A DNA stretch of 64,000 bases. Origin: Hymenobacter properus (GTDB lineage Bacteria > Bacteroidota > Bacteroidia > Cytophagales > Hymenobacteraceae). Shown in pieces: positions 1 to 7,468 of the stretch. A program made the translations under genes and the position numbers. The stretch lies in the NCBI RefSeq assembly GCF_015694735.1, contig NZ_JADQDP010000002.1, positions 186,001-250,000 on the forward strand, read 5' to 3'. Numbering within the stretch: position 1 is the stretch's first letter; every line of letters begins with the position of its first letter. The notes beneath the pieces were generated by a model. It had not been told where the DNA came from, did not search any database, and was given only the letters and a program-made list of their open reading frames with translations.

Positions 1-261
1 CTGCGCTGCATCGACCAGCAGCAGTACGACTTGGTGCTGCTCATGGGCGTGGACCTGCCCTGGCAGCCCGACCCCTTGCGCGAGCACCCGCACCTGCGCC
101 AGCAGTTCTACGACCTCTACCAGCGCGAACTGCGGGAACGCATGTCCAACTTTGCCGAAATTTCCGGCGATGGCCCCCGCCGCTTTGCCCAGGCCTGTTT
201 TCTGGTCGATGAGCTGCTGCGTAGTGCCGAGCAACAGCCACTTTCCCTGCAACAACCTGTT
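1..261 (+). CDS. C-terminal end of a NadR-like AAA ATPase / nicotinamide riboside kinase-type protein (partial, no stop codon)
   Basis: The frame is open from the first base of the window, so the gene starts outside it. The visible residues contain the LMGVDLPWQPDPLRE segment followed by a helix-rich stretch ending near FLVDELLRS. This matches my memory of the C-terminal kinase part of NadR-like ATPases, which phosphorylate nicotinamide riboside in NAD salvage; the P-loop would lie upstream of the window. Unusually there is no stop codon: the frame continues through a short Gln-rich stretch straight into the epimerase-like protein that begins at 262. A one-base shift near 210-215 would expose a TAG, so this is either a genuine fusion or a frameshift or sequencing error. 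Family assignment rests on the C-terminal motif only. Confidence 0.55.
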
Positions 262-1152
262 ATGCCGAACACGTCCGCCCGCTACACCCTCGAAAACTCA
301 ACCTGCCGGGCTTCCTTCGCCGCCCACGGCGCCGAGCTTACCAGCCTCGTCACCCGGGCCGACAACCTCGAATATGTGTGGCCCGGCGACCCCGCCGTGT
401 GGGCCCGGCACGCGCCGGTGCTCTTCCCCCTAGTGGGCCGCCTGCCCGACGACGTGTACCACTACGAGGGGCGCGACTACAAGCTGCCGCAGCACGGCTT
501 CGCCCGCGACCAGGAGTTTGCCGTGCTGCGCCACGATGCTACCGAACTGGTGTTCCGGCTGCAGCACGACGAAACCACCCAGGCCATTTTCCCCTTCGCC
601 TTTGAGCTGACCATTACCTACACCCTGCGCGAGGCCCAACTCACCGTGCGCTGGGACGTGCGCAACCCCGCCGCCAACCAGCCCTTGCTGTTCAGCATTG
701 GCGGGCACCCGGCGGTGCGCTGCCCCCTGCTGCCGGGCGAGGCATTTGAAGACTATTACTTCGAGTTCGACCACCCCGTGACGCTGGAGCGCCACTTGCT
801 GCGGGGCGGCTTGCTCACCGGCGCCACCGCGCCTGTGCTGAACCATGCGCAAGAGCTGCCGCTGAGTTACGAGCTATTCGCCGACGATGCGCTGGTGTTT
901 AAGCACTACGATTTTACCAACCTCACGCTGCGCACGCGCAAGTCGGCGCACTTTGTGCGCTTCCGCTTCGATGGCTTTCCCTACCTCGGCCTCTGGACCA
1001 AAGGCCCCGGCGCGGGCTTTGTGTGCGTGGAGCCCTGGCACGGCGTGGCCAGCCCCACCGGCGAGCCCGGTGAGCTGCGCGACAAGGAAGGCATCATGAC
1101 GCTGGAGCCCGGTCAGGTGTTCACGGCTGCGTTCAGCATTGAGGTAGGCTAA
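262..1152 (+). CDS. Aldose 1-epimerase family protein (LacX-like)
   Basis: About 296 residues from the ATG at 262. The fold family (galactose mutarotase-like beta-sandwich) interconverts alpha and beta anomers of aldoses or acts on related hexose phosphates in the cytoplasm. Supporting residues are the early HGAEL motif, the conserved LPQHGFAR motif with its catalytic histidine, FSIGGHPAVRCPL in the middle with a second conserved His, and VCVEPWHG near the end with the conserved Glu-Pro-Trp. Length and motif order fit LacX-like mutarotases. I chose 262 because the family homology begins there; the upstream frame is open and belongs to the kinase-like protein, so the translated product might be a fusion. 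The exact sugar substrate is unknown. Confidence 0.85.
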   Translation: MPNTSARYTLENSTCRASFAAHGAELTSLVTRADNLEYVWPGDPAVWARHAPVLFPLVGRLPDDVYHYEGRDYKLPQHGFARDQEFAVLRHDATELVFRLQHDETTQAIFPFAFELTITYTLREAQLTVRWDVRNPAANQPLLFSIGGHPAVRCPLLPGEAFEDYYFEFDHPVTLERHLLRGGLLTGATAPVLNHAQELPLSYELFADDALVFKHYDFTNLTLRTRKSAHFVRFRFDGFPYLGLWTKGPGAGFVCVEPWHGVASPTGEPGELRDKEGIMTLEPGQVFTAAFSIEVG

Positions 1153-1169
1153 GTAATGCAACTAAGCGG

Positions 1170-1196
1170 GTCATGCTTCACTGCGCGCAGCATGAC
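1170..1196. repeat. Small degenerate palindrome after the epimerase gene
   Basis: GTCATGCT and AGCATGAC form an inverted repeat around a GC-rich centre. The outer bases are the same as the ends of the large palindromic family found throughout the window (for example at 34881 and 38993), so this may be a shortened or decayed member. It sits between the epimerase stop codon and the GNAT start. Confidence 0.4.
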
Positions 1197-1217
1197 TTCC
1201 CTGCCTGCCCTTGATTT

Positions 1218-1634
1218 ATGCCTGAACTGTTGCACATTCAACCCATTGCGCCTGAAGCTACCTACGCCCTGCGCCACCAGGTGCTATGGCCCGACAAGCC
1301 GCTGGACTACGTAAAAATTGCCGAGGACGCGGCCGGCCACCATTTCGGCGCTTTGCGGGCCGGTGAAGTAGTGGCCGTTATTTCCCTATTCGTGACGGGG
1401 CCGGAAGCCCGGTTTCGCAAATTCGCCACCCGGCCTGATTGTCAGCGGCAGGGCATTGGGTCTGAGTTGCTGAAGCATGTTTTCGCTGAGGCTCAACGGC
1501 TAGGAGCCAAGCACATCTGGTGCGATGCCCGGCAGGACAGCGCGGCATTTTATGCCCGGTTTGGCATGCAGCCTGAGGGCGAAATATTTTATAAAGGGCC
1601 CGTGGCCTACGTGCGCATGGCGTGCACACTGTAG
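1218..1634 (+). CDS. GNAT family N-acetyltransferase
   Basis: A 138-residue cytoplasmic enzyme that should transfer an acetyl group from acetyl-CoA to an amine; the acceptor cannot be read from sequence. The N-terminal part has the ALRHQVLWPD segment common in small GNATs. Motif A, the acetyl-CoA pyrophosphate-binding loop, is visible as RQGIGSELLKHVF around residues 76-88, after the beta-strand ending in KFATRPDCQ. The later AAFYARFGM segment is the typical motif B region. The full length of a single GNAT domain is present. A strong inverted repeat overlaps its 3' end. It stands alone between the epimerase and a convergent small gene. Confidence 0.85.
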   Translation: MPELLHIQPIAPEATYALRHQVLWPDKPLDYVKIAEDAAGHHFGALRAGEVVAVISLFVTGPEARFRKFATRPDCQRQGIGSELLKHVFAEAQRLGAKHIWCDARQDSAAFYARFGMQPEGEIFYKGPVAYVRMACTL

Positions 1635-1652
1635 ACCACGGGCCCTTCGGTT
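1594..1652 (+). terminator. Terminator-like hairpin partly inside the GNAT coding region
   Basis: A perfect 12-base stem, AAGGGCCCGTGG at 1594-1605 and CCACGGGCCCTT at 1636-1647, is followed by CGGTTTTA. The left arm lies within the coding sequence and the right arm just after the stop codon, so the stem encloses the last codons. It could end transcription from both this gene and the convergent small gene at 1669. Confidence 0.5.
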
Positions 1653-1668
1653 TTAGCTGAAAATAGGC

Positions 1669-1893
1669 TTACACACCCACGCGGCGGCGGTTGTATTCGG
1701 GCTCCCAGTCGTTGATGGGGCGCGAGATGCCGGGCGGCAAGTCGAGGTCGGGCAGGCCGGGGTCGTGCGGTTCGCCGCCGTCGTCGTCGCCATCGGAGGG
1801 TGGGGGCGGGGGCACCACGCCGCGGCGCCGCGGCATGGCCAGCACAAACAGGAAAAAGGCGCAGAAGGCGACGGCGTAGAGGAGGCTGAACAT
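1669..1893 (-). CDS. Small single-span membrane protein with proline/aspartate-rich tail
   Basis: A 74-residue protein of unknown function. Residues 1-20 (MFSLLYAVAFCAFFLFVLAM) form one hydrophobic helix, followed by a positive RRR patch that should stay in the cytoplasm. The rest is disordered and rich in proline, glycine and aspartate (PPPPPSDGDDDGG). The reading frame is clean and the composition is that of a real small membrane protein, but I recognise no family. It is convergent with the GNAT gene and divergent from the riboswitch-controlled receptor. Confidence 0.5.
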   Translation of the reverse strand: MFSLLYAVAFCAFFLFVLAMPRRRGVVPPPPPSDGDDDGGEPHDPGLPDLDLPPGISRPINDWEPEYNRRRVGV

Positions 1894-2046
1894 GGCGAAA
1901 GCAGCTTAATCGGGAGGGAAACTAGAAACGCAGGTTCCGGGTTCGGCGTTGCGTCGCCCGACGTCCCTAAATTAACTGACAGTCAGGAAACGCGCGCACT
2001 CCGAGCGGTTGAATAATAAAAAAATGATGCGGGGCGGGCCAGGTGT

Positions 2047-2054
2047 TACCTTTG
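2047..2054 (+). promoter_or_regulatory. Bacteroidota -7 promoter box (TACCTTTG) for the TPP riboswitch and receptor
   Basis: TACCTTTG matches the TAnnTTTG consensus exactly. Transcription would begin about seven bases later, at the start of the riboswitch near 2061. No good -33 TTG is seen at the expected distance. Confidence 0.6.
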
Positions 2055-2059
2055 CGGTC

Positions 2060-2148
2060 TGTTTAGGGGTGCTGGTGTTGTGCACAACACATCGGCTGAG
2101 ATGATACCCATCGAACCTGAACCGGGTAATGCCGGCGCAGGGAACAAA
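2060..2148 (+). ncRNA. TPP riboswitch (THI element) upstream of the TonB-dependent receptor
   Basis: The leader contains the conserved thi-box parts in order: GGGGTGC at 2065-2071, a variable hairpin (GTGTTGTGCACAACAC), CTGAGATGATACCC near 2096-2109, GAACCTGA around 2113, and the closing CCGGGTAATGCCGGCGCAGGGA. These form the two-armed aptamer that binds thiamine pyrophosphate. It lies about 70 bases before the TTG start of the receptor gene, where ligand binding should reduce expression. This supports a thiamine-related substrate for the receptor. Confidence 0.95.
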
Positions 2149-2219
2149 CAATCCGCGGACGTTTCCGCTGCCGCTCCGACCCCTGGGGCGACGGCGCGTT
2201 CCATCTTTAGTCTTTCTTT

Positions 2220-4439
2220 TTGAAAACTATACTGCTCGCTGGAGCCGCCCTTGCCGGGCTGGCTGCAGCCCCGGCGCGGGCCCAGCAAACCGCCCCGCCT
2301 GACACGGCCAAACTGCGCCGCATCCTGACGCCCGAGGCCGTGGTGACGGCCACCCGCGCCACCGACAAAACCGGCACTGCCTACCAAAACGTGAGTCGCC
2401 AGCAATTGCAAGCGCGCAACTTTGGCCAGGACATTCCCTACCTGCTCGACCAGACGCCCAGCGTGACGACGACCTCCGACGCGGGCACCGGCGTGGGCTA
2501 CACCGGCATCCGCATTCGCGGCACCGACGGCACCCGCATCAACGTGACGCTGAACGGCGTGCCGGTGAACGAGGCCGAAAGCCACGGCGTGTTTTTTGTC
2601 GATTTGCCGGATTTGGCCTCGTCTACCCAAAGCATTCAGGTGCAGCGCGGGGCCGGGCCCAGCACCAACGGCGCGGGCGCCTTCGGGGCCAGCCTTAACG
2701 TGGAAACGCTGGGGCTGCGGCCCAAGGCGTATGCCGAAATCAACAACTCGGCCGGCTCGTTTGGCACCTGGAAGTCGACCATCATGGCCGGCACGGGGCT
2801 TATCAACGGCCACTTCTCAGTAGATGCCCGCGCCTCGCGGGTGCAGAGCGACGGCTACGTGGACCGCGCCTCGTCGCGGCTCAGGTCACTGTACCTGACC
2901 GGCACGTATTCCGACGACAAAACGCTGCTGCGGGCCCTTGTGCTCACCGGCTACGAAACCACCTACCAAAGCTGGTACGGCCTGGCCGACTCGCTGCTGC
3001 ACAAAAACCGGCGCTACAACGAGGCCGGCACCGACTACGGCCAGCACCTGCCGGCCTATAAGAACCAGACCGACAACTACCAGCAGGACTACTACCAGTT
3101 CCTGATTTCGCGCCAGCTCGCACCCACCCTCAACCTGAGCGTGACGCCCTTCTGGACGCGCGGTGGCGGCTACTACGAGGAGTACAAGGCTGGGCAGACG
3201 GCCGTGAATTACGGCATTGTACCAATCAGCCCGACCGGGCCCGATTCGCTGACCGACGTTATTCGGCGGCGCTGGCTGAAGACCGATATGTACGGTGCCA
3301 CCTTTGCCTTGCAGGCCCGGCCCACAAACAGCCGCATCACCGAAGCCACGTTGGGCGGGGCCGTGGTGGGCTACCGGGGCCAGCATTTCGATGAACTGAC
3401 CTGGGCGCAGCGCGGCCTCAGCATTCCCGAAACCGGCACGCGCTACAACGACGAACCCAATGCCCACAAGCAGGACATCAACGTGTACGCCCGGCTGAAC
3501 GTGAGCCTGGCCGATAAGCTGGCGGGCTTCGTCGACCTGCAAAACCGCTACGTGCGCTACGAGCTGTACGCCCCCGACGGCCGCCCCAACGGCTCCAAAA
3601 GCCAGCAAACGGCCCGCTTCACCTTCCTCAATCCCAAGTTCGGCCTCACCTACCAGCTGCGCCCCAGCACGCAGCTTTACGCTTCCTTTGCCATCGCCCA
3701 GCGCGAGCCCACCCGCACCGACTACACCGACACGCCCGCCGAGCGCCGCCCCACCGCCGAAAAGCTTTACAACTATGAGTTGGGCCTGCGCCACGCCACC
3801 GAAAAGGTGCAGGCGAACCTGAACTTCTACTACATGTACTACCGCAACCAGCTGGTGCTGAGTGGCCAGCTCGACGACGTGGGCAACCCCATTCACACCA
3901 ACGTGGCCGAGAGCTACCGCCGCGGCGTGGAGGCTCAGGTAACCTACAAGCCTGTACCTGTCCTGAGTTTTACGGCCACTGCCACGGCCAGCCAGAACAA
4001 AATCAACAACTACACCGACTACCTGGCCGACTACGACCAGGGCGGCGAAAAAGCCACCACCTACAGCCAAACCAACATTGCCTTCTCGCCCGGCCTCACG
4101 GCCGCCTACACCGTGGAGTACGAGGCTCTGCCCGGCCTGAAGCTGGCCACCCTGGCCCGCTACGCCGGCCGCCAGTACCTCGATAATACCAGCACGGAGG
4201 CGCGCAGCATCAACCCCTACTATGTGCAGGACCTGCGCCTGCGCTACCTCTGGCAGCCGCAGAAACTGGGCTTCCGGGAAGTGGAAATGGCCGTGTTGGT
4301 CAACAACATTTTCGGCACAGAGTACGTGAACAACGGCTACACGTACGGTTACGTCTACGGCGGGCAGACCCAGTATTTTAACTACTACTACCCCCAGGCC
4401 AAAACCAATTTCCTGGCCTCGCTGAACCTGCGTTTCTAG
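2220..4439 (+). CDS. TonB-dependent outer membrane receptor, predicted thiamine (or precursor) transporter
   Basis: A 739-residue outer membrane receptor that should move a vitamin B1 compound into the periplasm using TonB energy. The N-terminus MKTILLAGAALAGLAAAPARA is a clear signal peptide, which decides for the TTG start codon at 2220. A plug domain follows (about residues 38-155: VVTATRA, GIRIRGTDG, LNGVPVNEAESHG, IQVQRGAGPSTNGAGAFG), then a 22-strand-type barrel with many alternating aromatic residues, ending in a terminal phenylalanine (LASLNLRF) as Bam substrates do. There is no N-terminal carboxypeptidase-like domain. The TPP riboswitch directly upstream indicates thiamine repression; TPP-regulated receptors are known in Bacteroidota. 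Substrate is inferred from the regulation, not from the barrel sequence. Confidence 0.9.
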   Translation: MKTILLAGAALAGLAAAPARAQQTAPPDTAKLRRILTPEAVVTATRATDKTGTAYQNVSRQQLQARNFGQDIPYLLDQTPSVTTTSDAGTGVGYTGIRIRGTDGTRINVTLNGVPVNEAESHGVFFVDLPDLASSTQSIQVQRGAGPSTNGAGAFGASLNVETLGLRPKAYAEINNSAGSFGTWKSTIMAGTGLINGHFSVDARASRVQSDGYVDRASSRLRSLYLTGTYSDDKTLLRALVLTGYETTYQSWYGLADSLLHKNRRYNEAGTDYGQHLPAYKNQTDNYQQDYYQFLISRQLAPTLNLSVTPFWTRGGGYYEEYKAGQTAVNYGIVPISPTGPDSLTDVIRRRWLKTDMYGATFALQARPTNSRITEATLGGAVVGYRGQHFDELTWAQRGLSIPETGTRYNDEPNAHKQDINVYARLNVSLADKLAGFVDLQNRYVRYELYAPDGRPNGSKSQQTARFTFLNPKFGLTYQLRPSTQLYASFAIAQREPTRTDYTDTPAERRPTAEKLYNYELGLRHATEKVQANLNFYYMYYRNQLVLSGQLDDVGNPIHTNVAESYRRGVEAQVTYKPVPVLSFTATATASQNKINNYTDYLADYDQGGEKATTYSQTNIAFSPGLTAAYTVEYEALPGLKLATLARYAGRQYLDNTSTEARSINPYYVQDLRLRYLWQPQKLGFREVEMAVLVNNIFGTEYVNNGYTYGYVYGGQTQYFNYYYPQAKTNFLASLNLRF

Positions 4440-4621
4440 ACCGCAGATTAAGCAGATTAAACGGATTTCACAGATTTCTGTGGACAAACCCTAAAGCCTG
4501 ATTTGTAAAAAAGGCCACTCTGAATGAGTGGCCTTTTTTGCTGAGCTTGCGGTAGTACGTTAGCATCGTCCGCAAAATTAAAATCTGTGAAATCCGTTCA
4601 ATCTGCTTAATCTGCGGTTCA
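4440..4621. repeat. Nested palindromic element: 40-base outer arms around a terminator
   Basis: The arm beginning CCGCAGATTAAGCAGATT at 4441 is repeated in inverse at 4580-4620, ending in AATCTGCGGTTCAG. Between them sits a perfect terminator hairpin at 4507-4539. The arms touch both genes: the left follows the receptor stop codon directly and the right overlaps the TGA of the permease on the other strand. A second element with the same arm sequence occurs at 28479-28656. Confidence 0.8.
4507..4539. terminator. Bidirectional rho-independent terminator between receptor and permease
   Basis: A-run, GGCCACTC stem, short loop AATGA-like, GAGTGGCC stem and a run of six T. Being symmetrical it can serve both convergent genes. 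Confidence 0.9.
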
Positions 4622-6376
4622 GATAATCAGCCGCACGCCGCCCAGCTCCGACACTTGGTAGGGAAACCGGTCGCCGGGTGAACCGATGAACATGAAGTTT
4701 TTGGGGATATTCCACTTCTCCGACAGCTCGTTAATCAGCTCTGGGCCAAAGTGGCCCTCCATCGTCACCAGTTCCACCTCAATCTGCTCGTAGGCGCGGT
4801 CCAGTACCCGAATGTCGTTGAGCAATTCCTCGGGGTACCGCTCGCCTTCTTTGAGTAGCGTCACGATGCGCAGGCGGTTGGTGAATTCGTTTTCCACCAC
4901 GTAGGCCATCACCTTGTTGAGGTTGGCTACATTGTCGCCCTTCGTGAAAAACACGAATTCCTGCTGGGCCAGCTCCTTGAGCTGCCGCCGTACCTTGAGG
5001 CGCGCCAGCCGGGCCGCTTTGGGCAGGTGCTGGGCCAGCGACTCGGCCGCCGACAGCGCCAGGTTGAGAATGGCAATGCGGTTGAGCATGATGGCCACCA
5101 CGCCCATAGCCGGCAGGAAATACTCCAGGAACACAATCAGGTACTCCGGGTGAATGCGCACGTTGCCGAACAGCGCCACCAGCACCCCCAGCAGCGCCAA
5201 CGACACCGTGAGGATGCCCGCGTACACGGGCCGCGGCAGGTTGGGCCGCTTGCGCTTCAGCAGGAAGTTGCCCAGCGCAAAAAAGGCCATCACCGACAAA
5301 AACGAGATGGTATAAACCCCCGCCAGTGGCCCCAGCTGGCCCTGCGTGATGAACAACACCGAACAGCACAAGGCAAAAAACATGACGAGAATGAGGTAGT
5401 TGCTGCCGCGCTTGTTCTCTTTAAGGAAAAACTGTGGCAGAATGCGGTCCAGCGTCATGCGCTTCATCAGGCCGCTCACACCTACAAAGGAGGTAAGCAC
5501 GGCCCCGCTGAGCACCGCCACCGCATTCACCGAAATGACCATGCCCAGCCACGGCCCGCCCGTGACGGTGCCCAGGTACGAAAGCAGCGTTTCGGTGTGC
5601 TGGCCCACTTCCACTAGCGGCAGCACCGCCACGGCCAGAAAGGCAATGAGTGGGTTGAACACGGTGACCACCACCCACATGTTGCGCAGGGTTTTCTGAA
5701 ACACCCCGCGGGCCTGCTCTTCCACAAAGTTGGCCGAGCTCTCGAACCCCGAAATGCCCAGCATGGCCGCGCTAAACCCAAAAAACAGCGCGTTGAGAAT
5801 GCTGCCGCCCTTCACCGGCACCTGGAAATTCAGGGCCAGATTATGGAAGCCGTGGGTGGCCAGGTACCAAATGGCTACCCCCACCAGCAGCGTGAGCGAG
5901 GCCAGGTGTGTGATGAAAATGATGACGGCTACAATGGCCGACTCCGACATGCCCAGGATGGTGAGCAGCAAAAACAGCCCCAGCAGCCCCACCGTGGCCC
6001 ACAGAATGGGCAACCCTTCCCACAGCGTGTGCAGGTAGTGCATGGCCTCGTTGGCCGAGAGCACCGCCGTGGCCATGTAGGAGAGAATGGTAAGGCAGGC
6101 GGCCAGCGCGGCGTTGCGCTTGCTGGTGGTGTTGAGCAGCACGTTGTAGGCGCCGCCGTTCAGGGGCAGGGCGCCCACCACTTCGCCGTAGATTTTGCGA
6201 AACAGAAACAGCACCGCGCCCACCACCAGCAGGGCCAGCCAGGCGTACTGCCCGGCGTAGGAAATGGCCAATGCCGACACATAAAGACAAGAGGAGGAAA
6301 TGTCGTTGCCGCAAATGGCAGTGGCTTCCAACTCGTTTAGTTTGGCGGGGTGGTGAGGGGGAATAGAGGTAGGCAT
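4619..6376 (-). CDS. APC-superfamily amino acid permease with C-terminal cytosolic domain
   Basis: A 585-residue inner membrane transporter of the amino acid-polyamine-organocation superfamily. About twelve hydrophobic segments fill residues 30-450. The early GNDISSSCLYVSALAISYAG region corresponds to the broken first helix that binds substrate, and GALPLNGGAYN is the conserved segment after helix 2. FGFSAAMLGISGFESSANF matches the helix 6 region. After the last helix there is an unusual soluble tail of about 120 residues (from KVRRQLKELAQQEF onward) with alternating strands and helices and a late FIGSPGDRFP motif, possibly regulatory. The substrate cannot be named. It is convergent with the receptor gene and stands alone. 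Confidence 0.85.
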   Translation of the reverse strand: MPTSIPPHHPAKLNELEATAICGNDISSSCLYVSALAISYAGQYAWLALLVVGAVLFLFRKIYGEVVGALPLNGGAYNVLLNTTSKRNAALAACLTILSYMATAVLSANEAMHYLHTLWEGLPILWATVGLLGLFLLLTILGMSESAIVAVIIFITHLASLTLLVGVAIWYLATHGFHNLALNFQVPVKGGSILNALFFGFSAAMLGISGFESSANFVEEQARGVFQKTLRNMWVVVTVFNPLIAFLAVAVLPLVEVGQHTETLLSYLGTVTGGPWLGMVISVNAVAVLSGAVLTSFVGVSGLMKRMTLDRILPQFFLKENKRGSNYLILVMFFALCCSVLFITQGQLGPLAGVYTISFLSVMAFFALGNFLLKRKRPNLPRPVYAGILTVSLALLGVLVALFGNVRIHPEYLIVFLEYFLPAMGVVAIMLNRIAILNLALSAAESLAQHLPKAARLARLKVRRQLKELAQQEFVFFTKGDNVANLNKVMAYVVENEFTNRLRIVTLLKEGERYPEELLNDIRVLDRAYEQIEVELVTMEGHFGPELINELSEKWNIPKNFMFIGSPGDRFPYQVSELGGVRLII

Positions 6377-6483
6377 GGTGATGACAAGGGGAACGGGTAG
6401 GGCTGTTACGAGGATGCCGGCCGCATGACTGCGCTTGAAAACGGCGTGCTACTTTTACCACAAGGCTTTAGCCCGCAAGTATC

Positions 6484-7395
6484 ATGATTTTTACGTGGAA
6501 ATGGGGGCTGCCCCTCTGCCTGCTACTGCATGCGTGCTCCGAGCCGGTGAAAAAGCCGGCCCCCGATACACGGGTAGCAGCCCCACCCGCTGTGCCCGTC
6601 GCGACCTGGCGCTTTTCCAAAGACATTGACCATCGTATTGCCTCAGATACTGTGGGCAAGCGCTGCAATTTCGATGAAGTAATTAGGCTGCTGACCCAGC
6701 AAGAGAATGCTGATTCGTTAAAATTAAGAACGGACTGGCGCACGGATTTCTGCGCGTTAGATGAGTTTTTAACGGTGGTGCCGCCACCCGCAAATGCTGA
6801 ACCCGACCCTTACGACAAACCGGTGGCGCTGCCCGTTGCGGCCGGGCGGGAGCTGTATATCGTTGAGGGCATGGCAGGTTATTATGTGTTGCTCGAATTC
6901 GGAAAAGACCGTTACCGGGCAAGCATTCTGGGCCAAAAAAACACGTTTGGCGGCCTTACGCACCAGGTTTTTGCTCGCCCAGATACCACGCTGCTGGTCC
7001 TGACCAATGTGGACGGCTGGATGGGCGCCGGCCGGGGTGCCACCGGCGAAGCCACTACCCGGCTACAGATTTACGACCTGGAGCGCGATGAATGGCTGCT
7101 CGACGCACCCGTCGGGCGCTACGAAACGGGCCTGAGTTCCGAAACCGACGATGGCGAGCAATCGCCCGGTCAGGAACAAAACGTGAGTCGCTATTACCGC
7201 GTGCTCAACCAGGCCCGTACCGTGGTGTTGGGTCGCTACCGCATCGACAGTTCCTCGGAAAAGCCTTTGTCCAAAGACTCAACCGACACCATGCCCATCG
7301 GGCTTTTCGGTGACGAGCCGCCCGTTAAGCAAGAACCTTACCCGCCCGGCACCTACCGCCTGGTAGCCGGCTGGTATCAGCGCGCGGAGCCGTAG
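6484..7395 (+). CDS. Predicted lipoprotein of unknown function
   Basis: A 303-residue protein with a short signal peptide ending in a lipobox-like LLLHAC, so the mature protein should be lipid-anchored at Cys18. Downstream lies a proline-rich linker (KKPAPDTRVAAPPAVP) and then a soluble domain of mixed strands and helices. Motifs such as LYIVEGMAGYYVLLEFGKD and DTTLLVLTNVDGWMGAG suggest a beta-rich periplasmic or surface domain. I recognise no family. The gene is monocistronic, between the APC permease and gcdH. No strong -7 box is seen. Confidence 0.7.
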   Translation: MIFTWKWGLPLCLLLHACSEPVKKPAPDTRVAAPPAVPVATWRFSKDIDHRIASDTVGKRCNFDEVIRLLTQQENADSLKLRTDWRTDFCALDEFLTVVPPPANAEPDPYDKPVALPVAAGRELYIVEGMAGYYVLLEFGKDRYRASILGQKNTFGGLTHQVFARPDTTLLVLTNVDGWMGAGRGATGEATTRLQIYDLERDEWLLDAPVGRYETGLSSETDDGEQSPGQEQNVSRYYRVLNQARTVVLGRYRIDSSSEKPLSKDSTDTMPIGLFGDEPPVKQEPYPPGTYRLVAGWYQRAEP

Positions 7396-7426
7396 CTCTG
7401 CCCACGCAGAGGCCACCTCAGCCTCT

Positions 7427-7434
7427 TATCTTTG
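7427..7434 (+). promoter_or_regulatory. -7 promoter box (TATCTTTG) for the glutaryl-CoA dehydrogenase gene
   Basis: Exact match to TAnnTTTG, giving a predicted transcript start about 28 bases before the ATG at 7469. The -33 element is not obvious. Confidence 0.55.
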
Positions 7435-7468
7435 CTGAATCTCCCACCTCACCACCCAACCCTCCACC

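Noticed and set aside
2886..4487. Reading frame of 533 codons on the minus strand opposite the TonB receptor
   Set aside because: Composition is unlike a real protein and the receptor on the other strand is convincing over its full length.
4440..4621. Insertion sequence with terminal inverted repeats
   Set aside because: Only about 180 bases long, no transposase, and a terminator in the middle. The same applies at 28479-28656.
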